Assembly: GCF_052055585.1 (NCBI RefSeq)
Contig: NZ_CP170485.1
Location: 2,480,001-2,544,000, forward strand
Source of the DNA: Oceanicaulis sp052055585
Lineage (GTDB): Bacteria > Pseudomonadota > Alphaproteobacteria > Caulobacterales > Maricaulaceae
Direction: 5' to 3'
Length of the DNA stretch: 64,000 bases
Shown: one piece after another, positions 13,441 to 22,027 of the stretch
Layout: the number at the start of each line of letters is the position of its first letter
Position numbering within the stretch: the first letter of the stretch is position 1
Made by a program: the position numbers and the translations under genes
Notes under the pieces: generated by a model
The model's input: only the letters and a program-made list of their open reading frames with translations
Databases searched by the model: none
Told to the model about the DNA's origin: nothing

Positions 13441-14385
13441 ATGACCGCACCCTCCTCGCCTCAGCCGCCCATACCCGGCGTCGCCGTTCTGGCGGTCAGC
13501 GCGGTCGTGCTGGGCTTTGCGTCCATTCTGGTCAAAGCCTCGGATCTGGGCCCGCAAGCCATCGCATTCTGGCGCTTGTCCCTGGGCCTGCCGCTGCTGT
13601 CCCTCGCCCTTGTGCACGGACTGATGAAGCACCGTCGCGAAGGCCGTCCCTTCATCCTGCGACCGCCGGGCTGGAAAGCCCTGGCGCTGGCGGGCGTGTT
13701 CTTCGCAGGCGATCTCGCCTTCTGGCATGCCGGCATCAAGATCACGACCGCCGCAAACGCCACCCTGCTCGCCAATCTGACGCCGATCCTCGTCGCCATC
13801 GCGGCCTGGTTCCTGTTCCAGGAGCGCCCCACACGCGGCATGGTGCTGGCGGGCGCGCTGGCCATTCTGGGCGCGATCTGTCTGGCGGCGGGCAATGTGC
13901 GCTTTGCGCCCGAGCGGGTCAGCGGCGACATCCTCTCCGCCCTCACCGCCGTCTGGTACACCGGCTATCTGTTGAGCATCCGCGCCGCGCGGCGCGCCGG
14001 CGCGGCGACCGTCGAGGTGATGTTCTGGTCCGCCTTTGTCGGGGCGCCCATCGCGCTGCTGATCGCTCTGGGTTTCAATGAACCCTTGCTGCCGCCCGAA
14101 CCCGCGGGCTGGCTGCCCTTGCTGGCGCTGGCGCTGATCGTCCATGTGGGAGGACAGGGCGGGGTCGCCTACGGGCTGGGCCACACCCCGGCCGCCCTCG
14201 CCACGCTGATCATTCTGATCCAGCCTGTCGTATCTGCGCTGGTGGGCTGGATGATGTTCGGCGAAGCCTTCACACCGCTGCAATGGATCGGCGCCGCCTT
14301 CGTCCTGATAGGCGTTTACGCCGCACAGCGGGCGGGCGTTCAAGTCTCGACCCCGGGCGCGGGGGCGGCTAAACCCGATCCATGA
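13441..14385 (+). CDS. DMT superfamily permease (EamA domains)
   Basis: A 314-aa membrane protein with ten hydrophobic segments arranged as two EamA repeats. Examples are FWRLSLGLPLLSLAL, NATLLANLTPILVAIAAW, LIILIQPVVSALVGWMMFGE and GAAFVLIGVYAAQR. These carry the typical ends of each repeat. Members export amino acids, metabolites or drugs, and the substrate is unknown. The open frame continues far upstream, but the ATG at 13441 matches the family N-terminus. The stop overlaps the ATG of the Rieske oxygenase gene by four bases, so the exporter and enzyme are coupled. Confidence 0.87.
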   Translation: MTAPSSPQPPIPGVAVLAVSAVVLGFASILVKASDLGPQAIAFWRLSLGLPLLSLALVHGLMKHRREGRPFILRPPGWKALALAGVFFAGDLAFWHAGIKITTAANATLLANLTPILVAIAAWFLFQERPTRGMVLAGALAILGAICLAAGNVRFAPERVSGDILSALTAVWYTGYLLSIRAARRAGAATVEVMFWSAFVGAPIALLIALGFNEPLLPPEPAGWLPLLALALIVHVGGQGGVAYGLGHTPAALATLIILIQPVVSALVGWMMFGEAFTPLQWIGAAFVLIGVYAAQRAGVQVSTPGAGAAKPDP

Positions 14386-15518
14386 CCGATACGACCTCTT
14401 CCGCCTCCGCCCCGACGCCCGCCGCGAAACCTGGCGACGACCCGTTCCGCGCGCTCGGCGGCCCGCTGATCCGTGACATCTGGTATGTGGCGATGACCGC
14501 GGACGAGCTGAAATCAGGCAAGCTTTACAAGAAGAAGTTCCTGGGCGAGCCGATCGTGATGGGGCGGGACGGCAAGGGCGCGCCTTTCGCGCTGCGAGAT
14601 GTGTGCCCCCACCGGGCCGTGCCCCTGTCCGCCGGTCAGATGCTGGACGAACCCGATGGCGGCAAGACCGTGGAATGCCCCTATCATGGCTGGCGCTTCC
14701 GCACCGATGGCGGCTGCGCGCACATCCCCTCGCTCGTAAAGGATCAACCCTTTGATCTTGAGAAGATCCGGGTGCGCAAATACGCCCTGGCCGAGCAGGA
14801 CGGACTGATCTGGATCTACATGCCCACCGACCCTGCGGGCGAGCCCGACAGCACGCCGCCTCGCTTTGAGAACATGGTGCTGCTCAAGGGCCAGACCGAA
14901 GCGAAGGTGAAATATGTCCAGCGCGCGGAGCTCGCCTGCCATCAGGATCATGCGGTCATCGGGCTGCTCGATCCCGCCCATACGCCCTTCGTACACAAGA
15001 GCCCGCTCTGGCGCAGTTCGAAAACCCTGAAGGAAAAAGAGAAGCATTACGCGCCCAGCGAGATGGGCTTCACCATGCTGTCTCACAAGCCGGTCAACTC
15101 CTACATCTACAACATTATCGGCGGTGAGATTCGGGTCGAGATCCAGTTCCTCCTGCCCGGCCTGCGCGCGGAATCCATCCGCAACGAGAAATACGGCTTC
15201 CTTGGTCTCGCGGCGATCACGCCCATTGACGAGAATTTGTGTGAAATCCGTGAGATCATGTATTGGGATGTGCCGATCCTGAACCTGATCAAGCTGATCG
15301 CGCGTCCCTTCACCCACACCTTCCTGGAGCAGGATGCCCGCATCATGAAGCTGCAGGGCGAAGGCCTGTCCTACAATCCGCCGCTCATGCAGATCCCGGA
15401 CGCGGATACGCTGATGGTCTGGTACCGGCGGCTCAAGCGCGAATGGATGACGGCGAAAGCTGAAGGCCGGGACTTCAAGAACCCGGTCAAACCCGCCGTC
15501 CTGCGCTGGCGCACCTAA
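14382..15518 (+). CDS. Rieske non-heme iron oxygenase, ring-hydroxylating type
   Basis: A 378-aa oxygenase component. The Rieske [2Fe-2S] ligands are Cys75-Pro-His77 and Cys99-Pro-Tyr-His102. A mononuclear iron site is suggested by the D-x(n)-H pattern in CHQDHAVIGLLDPAHTPFVH. This resembles vanillate demethylase/phenoxybenzoate dioxygenase-type alpha subunits, but the substrate cannot be read from sequence. No reductase or ferredoxin gene is adjacent, so electrons must come from elsewhere. Translation is coupled to the EamA permease upstream, which hints that the permease moves a substrate or product. It converges with a TetR gene. Confidence 0.85.
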   Translation: MTDTTSSASAPTPAAKPGDDPFRALGGPLIRDIWYVAMTADELKSGKLYKKKFLGEPIVMGRDGKGAPFALRDVCPHRAVPLSAGQMLDEPDGGKTVECPYHGWRFRTDGGCAHIPSLVKDQPFDLEKIRVRKYALAEQDGLIWIYMPTDPAGEPDSTPPRFENMVLLKGQTEAKVKYVQRAELACHQDHAVIGLLDPAHTPFVHKSPLWRSSKTLKEKEKHYAPSEMGFTMLSHKPVNSYIYNIIGGEIRVEIQFLLPGLRAESIRNEKYGFLGLAAITPIDENLCEIREIMYWDVPILNLIKLIARPFTHTFLEQDARIMKLQGEGLSYNPPLMQIPDADTLMVWYRRLKREWMTAKAEGRDFKNPVKPAVLRWRT

Positions 15519-15530
15519 GGCCGCTGGCGC

Positions 15531-16154
15531 CTAGCGCGCCAGCATGCCTTCGATGACAACGCGAACGCGCGCTTCGAGGGAGACGATATTGCGCTCCTCG
15601 AACTCGTTGCGACGCGAAGCGCGCATGGCGCCGAGGAACTGGTCGCTCAGGACCGCGATCATCGTGTCCGCATCCAGATCCTGACGCAGCTCACCATCGG
15701 CGATGCCGGCTTCCAGCACACGCCGGATCGGACGCCAGGCCAGCTCCATCTGGTCGAACGCCGCCTGATAGGTGGGGTCGGCGACCATCCAGCTATGACC
15801 GACAGCGGCGGCGAACAGCTCGCTATTGCGCGACTGACCTTCCAGCATGATCTGAAGAAGCGCGATGATACGGTCAGCGAGATTGCCCGAGAGCGCCGCT
15901 TCCATCTGTTCGACAGATTCCGCGATCATCTCGACTTCATTGCTGAGAATTGCCATCAACAGCGCGGCCTTGGACGGCTCGGCGTTGAGTACGGTTCCGG
16001 GGGACACCCCGGCCTCATCGGCGATCGCCTTGATGGTCGCGCCCTCATACCCCTGAGAGAGAAACACCTTCTCGGCGGCTTCAAGGACGGCGGCTTTGGT
16101 CGCTTCACGCCGCATATCACGGCGGGTCACGCGCCCCCCGGCTAGATCACGCAT
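15531..16154 (-). CDS. TetR family transcriptional regulator
   Basis: A 207-aa regulator with an N-terminal helix-turn-helix (ATKAAVLEAAEKVFLSQGYEG, then IKAIADEAGVSPGTVL) and a helical ligand-binding domain. The usual aromatic YYHF-type end of the TetR HTH is replaced by NAEPSKAALLMAI. It lies convergent to the Rieske oxygenase gene, 13 bases from its stop, so control of that pair is possible but not shown. A near-palindrome TGAATGCACTCA lies 17 bases upstream of the start and could be an autoregulatory site. Confidence 0.85.
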   Translation of the reverse strand: MRDLAGGRVTRRDMRREATKAAVLEAAEKVFLSQGYEGATIKAIADEAGVSPGTVLNAEPSKAALLMAILSNEVEMIAESVEQMEAALSGNLADRIIALLQIMLEGQSRNSELFAAAVGHSWMVADPTYQAAFDQMELAWRPIRRVLEAGIADGELRQDLDADTMIAVLSDQFLGAMRASRRNEFEERNIVSLEARVRVVIEGMLAR

Positions 16155-16170
16155 GTCTCAAGTCCTGAAT

Positions 16171-16182
16171 TGAATGCACTCA
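16171..16182. promoter_or_regulatory. Near-palindrome upstream of TetR gene
   Basis: TGAATGCACTCA deviates from a perfect 12-bp palindrome at a single symmetrical pair. It lies 17 bases upstream of the TetR start, the usual position of an autoregulatory TetR operator. It is short, so it may be chance. Confidence 0.3.
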
Positions 16183-16350
16183 GCGATTCGCGCACTATGG
16201 AGTCTTTCCTCCAGGATGAACAGGCGCTCCGGTCATTTTGCTCGCAGAGCGCGAACAAACATTCCCCAAACGCAGAAGTAGAAACTTTTTCAAGTTCTCA
16301 AACCGGCACGCAGCATTGCCAGAATTTCCGTTCCATCCTACATCACCGCC

Positions 16351-16557
16351 ATGATCACGCTTGTCGACATCCTGCTCTACATCCTGCTCGCCGTTGTCTT
16401 CGTCGTCCTGTGTCTGGGCGTCTTCGCCCTGTTCAAGGGCGGGGATTTCGGCCGCTCCTGGTCCAACAAGCTGATGCGGGCGCGTGTTGTGATCCAGTTC
16501 GCGGCCATTCTCGTGCTGGTCGCCGGCTTCTGGCTGAAGAGCCACTTCGCCGCCTAG
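16351..16557 (+). CDS. Twin-transmembrane HIG1-like small protein
   Basis: A 68-aa protein made of two hydrophobic helices (VDILLYILLAVVFVVLCLGV and VVIQFAAILVLVAGFWL) joined by a basic loop with SNKLMRARV. This loop is characteristic of bacterial HIG1-N/twin-transmembrane proteins, which associate with respiratory complexes such as cytochrome oxidase. Its stop codon overlaps the stop of the convergent serine hydrolase gene. It has no obvious operon partner. The assignment rests on the loop motif and topology. Confidence 0.75.
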   Translation: MITLVDILLYILLAVVFVVLCLGVFALFKGGDFGRSWSNKLMRARVVIQFAAILVLVAGFWLKSHFAA

Positions 16558-17645
16558 GGCGTCTCCGCTTCGATCATGGCCTCCAGCGAACGTCCCAGAA
16601 CCGGGGCGACGTCATTGATGCGACCGTCATTGACTACAGCGGCGGCGGCGACCCCGCTGACCGGGTCGATACGGGCGCGGATCATCCACATCGTGTTCGA
16701 ACCTGAATGGCCCAGCGCGCCTTGCGGCGTGACGCCCCAGCCCATGGCGTAGGCTTCCTCGCCCACCGGCTCATGCAAAACGGCCCAGCTTTCAGCACTC
16801 AGATAGGGGCCGTCCTGTGCGTGAAGGTGCGCCTCGAGAAAATCGAGCACGTCATCAAGGGTCATGTGCGCCCGGCCGGCAGAGTTCAGCACGGCGGGAT
16901 TATCCGCCCGCTCATTCGGCTCACGCGCGCTCAACCCGCCAAACAGGCCCGGCGCATGACCACGCGGCTGGTCATTCGCGCCGACCACGCCCGGCGGGCC
17001 CCAACCGGCGCTGTCCATGCCCAGCGGCGAGAATACTTCGTCCTGCATCAGCGCCTCATAGGGGCGGTCCGCCGCCTGCTCCAGCATCAGCGCCGCAATC
17101 ACATAACCCGCGTTGGAATAGACAAACTCTCCACGCGCCACGGCAGGCTCCTGGTTCAGGATGATCTCCGCAAAGCGCACCCGGTCCGCCTGCAGATCCC
17201 GGCTCTCATCGGTTCCGAGGAAGTGGATGGTCGACAACCGCCCCAGATTGGCCGGCAAGCCCGAGCGATGATGCAGAAGGTCCGCCAGGGTAACGGACGC
17301 GAAGACCGGGCTCATCTCGATCCCGCTCAGCCCGTCCGCCAGCGTCGTGTCCCAGTCGATCAGCCCCGCCTCGACCAGGCGAGCGGCCAGCGTCGCGGTC
17401 ATCGCCTTGGTGTTCGAACCCTGATGCCACAGATCATCTGTCAGTACAGGCGCATCAAGGCCCGCGGAGCGCACGCCCGCAACGGCAACGCCCCGATCCC
17501 CCGAGCGGGTCACGCGAGCAACGCCAGCGGCGGGCGAGCCGCTCTGCGCCAACAGCGCGTCGGCTTCAGACTGAAGGCTCTGTTGCGCCTGAACCGGCGC
17601 TGCAGACAACACGGCCAGGGCCATAACGCTTATCAAGACTTTCAT
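16554..17645 (-). CDS. Exported serine hydrolase, beta-lactamase/esterase family
   Basis: A 363-aa protein with a signal peptide (cleavage near VQAQQ). Class C beta-lactamase-like active-site elements are visible: Ser77-x-x-Lys80 (GSNTKAM), Tyr176-Ser-Asn178 (YSNAG), and a C-terminal GHSGSN in place of the KTG box. The HSG form is usual for the esterase/D-aminopeptidase-like branch of this family, so it is not necessarily an antibiotic resistance enzyme. The substrate is unknown. It is a single gene, convergent with the HIG1-like gene and divergent from the cobalamin adenosyltransferase gene. Confidence 0.88.
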   Translation of the reverse strand: MKVLISVMALAVLSAAPVQAQQSLQSEADALLAQSGSPAAGVARVTRSGDRGVAVAGVRSAGLDAPVLTDDLWHQGSNTKAMTATLAARLVEAGLIDWDTTLADGLSGIEMSPVFASVTLADLLHHRSGLPANLGRLSTIHFLGTDESRDLQADRVRFAEIILNQEPAVARGEFVYSNAGYVIAALMLEQAADRPYEALMQDEVFSPLGMDSAGWGPPGVVGANDQPRGHAPGLFGGLSAREPNERADNPAVLNSAGRAHMTLDDVLDFLEAHLHAQDGPYLSAESWAVLHEPVGEEAYAMGWGVTPQGALGHSGSNTMWMIRARIDPVSGVAAAAVVNDGRINDVAPVLGRSLEAMIEAETP

Positions 17646-17810
17646 GGTCGCGCTCCCAAATGTTACGCAAAGGTGACTTTCCCCTAGCCATGCCAGCTGG
17701 AAACCACCCCGTCAAGAGTAACCTTTGGGTGACATCGCGTTTTCAGGTCCGGCCATTGCCCCGCCCCCTTGCGCCCGATAGCTTGCCCTCACACTCAGGG
17801 GAGCCCCGCC

Positions 17811-18386
17811 ATGGTCCGTCTCACGAAAATCTACACGCGCACCGGCGACAAGGGCCGCACCCGGCTTGGCGATATGAGCGAAACCGACAAGTTCGATCTG
17901 CGGGTCGAGGCCTATGGCGCAGTGGATGAGCTGAATGCCGCGCTCGGGCTTGCCGCTGTGGAAGCGGGCGAAGATCACCCTCTCACGGCCGAGCTGACCC
18001 GCATCCAGAACGATCTGTTTGATCTGGGCGCGGATCTGTGTGTCCCCGACACCGGCGAGAAACTCGACTGGGAGCCCTTGCGCATGACGCCAGGTCAGAC
18101 GGACTGGCTGGAGACGCGCATTGATGCGCATAACGAGACGCTGGACCCGCTCGACAGCTTCATCCTGCCCGGCGGGTCCGAGCTGTCCGCACGCCTGCAT
18201 CTGGCGCGCACCATTGCGCGGCGCGCCGAGCGCCGCACCGTCGAGCTGGCGGCGCGAGGCGATGTGGTGGGCGCGCCCGTGATCACCTATCTCAACCGGG
18301 TGTCGGATTATCTCTTCGTTGTAGCGCGCATCGCCAATGAGAACGGCGCACGCGATGTGAAATGGGCACCGGGCGCAAACCGCTGA
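17811..18386 (+). CDS. Cob(I)alamin adenosyltransferase, PduO type
   Basis: A 191-aa enzyme that transfers the adenosyl group of ATP to cob(I)alamin. The N-terminal ATP-binding motif KIYTRTGDKGRTRLGD, the central YGAVDELNAALG and ARTIARRAERR, and the terminal YLNRVSDYLFVVAR are all characteristic of the PduO family. The start at 17811 is preceded by AGGGGAG. It stands alone. In many alphaproteobacteria such a gene lies upstream of etf genes, as here with one gene in between. This is a context note only. Confidence 0.93.
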   Translation: MVRLTKIYTRTGDKGRTRLGDMSETDKFDLRVEAYGAVDELNAALGLAAVEAGEDHPLTAELTRIQNDLFDLGADLCVPDTGEKLDWEPLRMTPGQTDWLETRIDAHNETLDPLDSFILPGGSELSARLHLARTIARRAERRTVELAARGDVVGAPVITYLNRVSDYLFVVARIANENGARDVKWAPGANR

Positions 18387-18536
18387 GACGCTCGCTCACG
18401 CAGGCGTGAAGCCTTTCCATTCCGGAAACAACGAAATTCGCGCGCGATGGGTAGCGAAGACGGGGCGCCTCTCCCTATGTATCGGCGTGCGGCTTGAGGC
18501 CGCAGTCTGCCGTTCAATCTATAGGGACAGAGCACA

Positions 18537-19139
18537 ATGAAGACCGCTTACGCCGCCGCCTCGCTGGCCGCCTTCCTGGGCGCCGCCACCCTCGCCCCGA
18601 CGGCTTTCGCCGATCCGGCCGAATACCAGTTCGACAAGACCCACACCGCCATTCGCGCGACATGGACCCATTTGGGCTTCTCCCATCAGGCCATCCAGTT
18701 CACCGATTTCGACGGCGTTCTGATGCTCGACTTCGAAGAGCCGGAAAACTCCACCGTCGACGTCACCTTCAACCTGGAAGACGGCTTCTGGGTCGGCGCT
18801 GGCCAGGACCGTTTCGTGGGCCATCTGAGCTCGCCGGACCTGTTCAACATTGCCGAGTACCCGACCGCTCGTTTCGTGGCGACCGGCTTTGAGACCGAAG
18901 ATGGCGAAACCGGCCAGATGACCGGCGACCTGACCCTGCTGGGCCAGACCCATCCGGTGACGCTTGACGTGACGCTGAACCAGCACGCGCCCAACCCGAT
19001 GTCGCAAACCCCGACCGCCGGCTTCACCGCCACCGGCGAGATCCTGCGCTCGCAATGGGGTCTGGGCTATGCCGCGCCGGCCGTGTCTGACGAAGTGCGC
19101 ATCGAGATCAATACCGAGCTGACCCTCGTCAGCGAGTAA
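18537..19139 (+). CDS. Periplasmic YceI-family lipid-binding protein
   Basis: A 200-aa exported protein with a signal peptide ending APTAFA and a YceI lipocalin-like barrel: YQFDKTHTAIRATWTHLGFS, FVGHLSSPDLFNIAEYPTARF, GDLTLLGQTHPVTLDV and FTATGEILRSQWGL. These domains bind isoprenoids or long-chain amphiphiles. The gene is monocistronic and ends in a strong terminator. It lies between the adenosyltransferase and the ETF operon. Confidence 0.92.
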   Translation: MKTAYAAASLAAFLGAATLAPTAFADPAEYQFDKTHTAIRATWTHLGFSHQAIQFTDFDGVLMLDFEEPENSTVDVTFNLEDGFWVGAGQDRFVGHLSSPDLFNIAEYPTARFVATGFETEDGETGQMTGDLTLLGQTHPVTLDVTLNQHAPNPMSQTPTAGFTATGEILRSQWGLGYAAPAVSDEVRIEINTELTLVSE

Positions 19140-19177
19140 CGACACTCTGCAGCGCACCTGCACATGAAGTCGTGATC

Positions 19178-19212
19178 AACGGCCGGTCCTGGATACAGGA
19201 ACCGGCCGTTTT
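19178..19212 (+). terminator. Intrinsic terminator after the YceI gene
   Basis: A 10-bp stem AACGGCCGGT / ACCGGCCGTT, extended inward by CCTG/CAGG, is followed by TT. It lies 38 bases after the YceI stop. Confidence 0.75.
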
Positions 19213-19429
19213 CATGTGCGTTTACTGGTCCTGATGTGATCAGTGTTCACCCCCGCGCTGCTGCGCCGCAGCGTCTTGTCCGGACCTTCAGGCATGCCGC
19301 GTTGACTTATGGGGGTGGCAAGGGCAGTTTCCGCCCCTAAGTTCAAGCCTGACCATAGTCGGTGCGAGTTTCGAGGGCGCCAGCTCTATCGCACCGAAGA
19401 GTTCCAACGAGTAGCAACCGGAGCCGTTG

Positions 19430-20179
19430 ATGAAGATCCTCGTCCCCGTCAAACGGGTGGTCGACTATAACGTGAAGGTCCGCGTCAAACCGGATCAGAC
19501 CGGCGTCGACCTGGCCAACGTCAAGATGAGCATGAACCCCTTCTGCGAGATCGCTGTCGAAGAAGCAATCCGCCTGAAGGAAAAAGGCATTGCCGAAGAG
19601 ATCATCGTGGTCTCCATCGGCCCGGCCCAGGCTCAGGAAACCATCCGCACCGCCCTCGCCATGGGCGCGGATCGCGGCATTCACGTCACCACGGATGAAA
19701 CGGTCGAACCGCTCGCGGTCGCCAAGATCCTCAAGGGCGTGGTTGAAGCGGAATCTCCCGAGCTGGTGCTGCTGGGCAAGCAGGCCATCGACGACGATTC
19801 CAACGCGACGGGCCAGATGCTCGCCGCCCTGATGGGCTGGCCGCAAGCCACCTTCGCGTCCGAAGTCGAGAAAACCGACACCGGCTTCAAGGTGACCCGC
19901 GAGATCGACGGCGGTCTTCAGACCCTCGCCATCCCGTCTCCGGCCATCATCACCACCGACCTGCGCCTGAACGAGCCGCGCTACGCGTCTCTGCCGAACA
20001 TCATGAAGGCCAAGCGCAAGCCGATCGACGCCAAGACCGCTGACGATTACGGCGTGGACATCAGCCCGCGTCTGGAAGTGGTCAAGGTCTCCGAGCCGCC
20101 GAAACGCGAAGCCGGCGTCAAGGTCGAGACCGTGGCCGAGCTGGTCGACAAGCTGAAGAACGAAGCGGGGGTGATCTAA
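19430..20179 (+). CDS. etfB: Electron transfer flavoprotein beta subunit
   Basis: A 249-aa subunit that binds AMP and, with EtfA, carries electrons from acyl-CoA and other dehydrogenases to ETF-ubiquinone oxidoreductase. The N-terminus MKILVPVKRVVDYNVKVRV and the beta-subunit signature region VEAESPELVLLGKQAIDDD are clear. The preceding TTG codon is in frame, but the ATG at 19430, with GGAG seven bases before, is the better start. It is followed after one base by etfA. The 290-base region upstream separates it from the YceI terminator and must carry the promoter. Confidence 0.96.
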   Translation: MKILVPVKRVVDYNVKVRVKPDQTGVDLANVKMSMNPFCEIAVEEAIRLKEKGIAEEIIVVSIGPAQAQETIRTALAMGADRGIHVTTDETVEPLAVAKILKGVVEAESPELVLLGKQAIDDDSNATGQMLAALMGWPQATFASEVEKTDTGFKVTREIDGGLQTLAIPSPAIITTDLRLNEPRYASLPNIMKAKRKPIDAKTADDYGVDISPRLEVVKVSEPPKREAGVKVETVAELVDKLKNEAGVI

Positions 20180-20180
20180 G

Positions 20181-21122
20181 ATGACTGTTCTCGTTATTGC
20201 TGAACACGACAACGCGGAACTGAACGACGCCACCCGCGCCGCCGTGACCGCCGCCTCCAAGATCGGCGGCGACATTCACGTGCTGGTCGCTGGCAAGGGC
20301 GCAGGCGCTGTGGCGGAAGCCGCCGCCAAGCTCGACGGCGTGTCCAAGGTTCTGCATGCCGATTCTGACACGCTCGAGAAGAAGCTGGCTGAAGCCATGG
20401 AAGCCCTCGTGGTTTCCATCGCGGGTGATTACGACGCCATTCTCTCCCCGGCCACGACCGTGGGTAAGAACTTCATGCCGCGCGTCGCCGCCAAGCTCGA
20501 CGTCATGCTGATCTCCGACATCACGGCTGTTGAAAGCGCGGACACCTTCGTGCGCCCGATCTATGCGGGCAACGCGATGCTGACCGTCAAATCCAACGAC
20601 GCCAAGAAAGTCATCACCGTGCGTCCGACCACCTTCGAGAAGGCGGGCGATGGCGGTTCGGCCTCTGTGGACAGCATCGACGCTCCGGCGCCGTCTGCAA
20701 ACTCCCAGTTCGTCTCCGAAGAGCTGTCCAAATCGGACCGTCCGGAACTGACCCAGGCCAAGATCGTCATCTCCGGCGGCCGCGGCATGGGCAATGGCGA
20801 GAACTTCGCCATCCTCGAAAAGGTCGCTGACAAGCTCAACGCCGCCGTCGGCGCCTCGCGCGCGGCTGTGGATGCGGGCTTTGTGCCGAACGACTATCAG
20901 GTCGGCCAGACCGGCAAGGTGGTCGCCCCGGAACTGTACATCGCCGTCGGCATTTCCGGCGCGATCCAGCACCTGGCGGGCATGAAGGACTCCAAGGTCA
21001 TCGTCGCAATCAACAAGGACGAGGAAGCCCCGATCTTCTCCGTCGCTGATTACGGCCTCGTCGCCGACCTGTTCCAGGCCGTGCCGGCGTTCGAAGAAGA
21101 GCTCGGCAAAGCGGGCTACTAA
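20181..21122 (+). CDS. etfA: Electron transfer flavoprotein alpha subunit
   Basis: A 313-aa FAD-binding subunit. The C-terminal FAD domain is plain: GGRGMGNGENF, GASRAAVDAGFVPNDYQVGQ, then the signature LYIAVGISGAIQHLAGMKDS followed by VIVAINKDEEAPIF. The start lies one base after the etfB stop, and the operon ends in a strong terminator. The dehydrogenases that feed it are not in this window. Confidence 0.97.
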   Translation: MTVLVIAEHDNAELNDATRAAVTAASKIGGDIHVLVAGKGAGAVAEAAAKLDGVSKVLHADSDTLEKKLAEAMEALVVSIAGDYDAILSPATTVGKNFMPRVAAKLDVMLISDITAVESADTFVRPIYAGNAMLTVKSNDAKKVITVRPTTFEKAGDGGSASVDSIDAPAPSANSQFVSEELSKSDRPELTQAKIVISGGRGMGNGENFAILEKVADKLNAAVGASRAAVDAGFVPNDYQVGQTGKVVAPELYIAVGISGAIQHLAGMKDSKVIVAINKDEEAPIFSVADYGLVADLFQAVPAFEEELGKAGY

Positions 21123-21143
21123 GCTCCTTCGTCAGCGCTAAGG

Positions 21144-21178
21144 AAAAACCCCGGAAGCCATGCTTCCGGGGTTTTTTT
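21144..21178 (+). terminator. Intrinsic terminator after etfA
   Basis: A stem of AAAAACCCCGGAAGC with GCTTCCGGGGTTTTT and a short loop, followed by a run of T. It may also serve the convergent CPBP protease gene, since the stem is flanked by A on the left and T on the right. Confidence 0.92.
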
Positions 21179-21199
21179 GTGGTGTCTGTCCGCTGCGCC

Positions 21200-21901
21200 C
21201 TACCCGGCCGAAGCGGCGACCATGCTCACCGTGTTGATCAGCCCGTGCGCGAGGACGACCGGCAGGAGATTGCGTTTTCCGAACAGGAACAGCACTCCCA
21301 TCAGAAAGCCCACAATGCCCGTGACCACGAGGCCATAGAGCCCCTGGGACGGCATGTGCATCACACCGAAGGCCAGGGCGATGAGCAGGCTGGCCGCGAC
21401 CCCAGCCCGGCGGGTATCACCCAGCGCCCGCATCAGCGTGTTCATCAGGAAACCGCGAAACAGCAGTTCTTCGCCAAACGCGGCGTTGATCCACATCACC
21501 GCCAGCGACAACGCCAGGCTGAGCCGGGCATTCGGCCCGTCCACCAGAAGCGTGGACGCGCCCTCGGGCGGGCTGATCAGCCCGGCGGCGCTCAGCAGGG
21601 ACACGGGCAGCGCCACGCCGGCCAGGATCAGCGCCCCGCCCACAAGGCCGGTCAGCCCGCCCTTGAGGATCGAGCGCGGACGCGTCAGCCCCAGACTGTC
21701 CAGCGAACCGTCGCGCTTGCACACATATACCATCACCCCGAGCGACAGGACCAGCGAGGCCCAGACGCTCCAGGAGATGGTGTACCCGCCAATGGCGGCA
21801 TGGCCGAGGGTGAATTTGAGGGCGTAACCCACAAGGAAGTAGCCGCCGATTACGGCGACGATGCCCAGAGCCGCTTCACGCAGCTGAACCTGACCGTTCA
21901 T
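21200..21901 (-). CDS. CPBP family intramembrane metalloprotease
   Basis: A 233-aa protein with about eight membrane segments and the CPBP (CAAX protease/bacteriocin-processing) motifs FGEELLFRGFLMNTL (EExxxR), FGVMHMP (FxxxH) and AHGLINTV. Members cleave or act on membrane substrates, and some confer bacteriocin immunity. The substrate is unknown. The open frame reaches 21934. I prefer the ATG at 21901, which starts MNGQVQLREA just before the first helix. It is a single gene, convergent with etfA. Confidence 0.85.
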   Translation of the reverse strand: MNGQVQLREAALGIVAVIGGYFLVGYALKFTLGHAAIGGYTISWSVWASLVLSLGVMVYVCKRDGSLDSLGLTRPRSILKGGLTGLVGGALILAGVALPVSLLSAAGLISPPEGASTLLVDGPNARLSLALSLAVMWINAAFGEELLFRGFLMNTLMRALGDTRRAGVAASLLIALAFGVMHMPSQGLYGLVVTGIVGFLMGVLFLFGKRNLLPVVLAHGLINTVSMVAASAG

Positions 21902-22027
21902 GTCTGATCTCGTTTTTCTGTTCGACACAACCAACCGGCTGTGCGAGCTTGCCTCGCATCTCTTTGCCGGATAGCGATTTCTTTAAATCGCATTTAAATT
22001 TATGTCAATCGGAGTTGGATTTCCAGC

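Noticed and set aside
17668..17727. Inverted arms CAAAGGT and ACCTTTG between the serine hydrolase and cobalamin adenosyltransferase genes
   Set aside because: The arms are 7 bases with a loop of about 46 bases, too far apart for a confident operator or hairpin.
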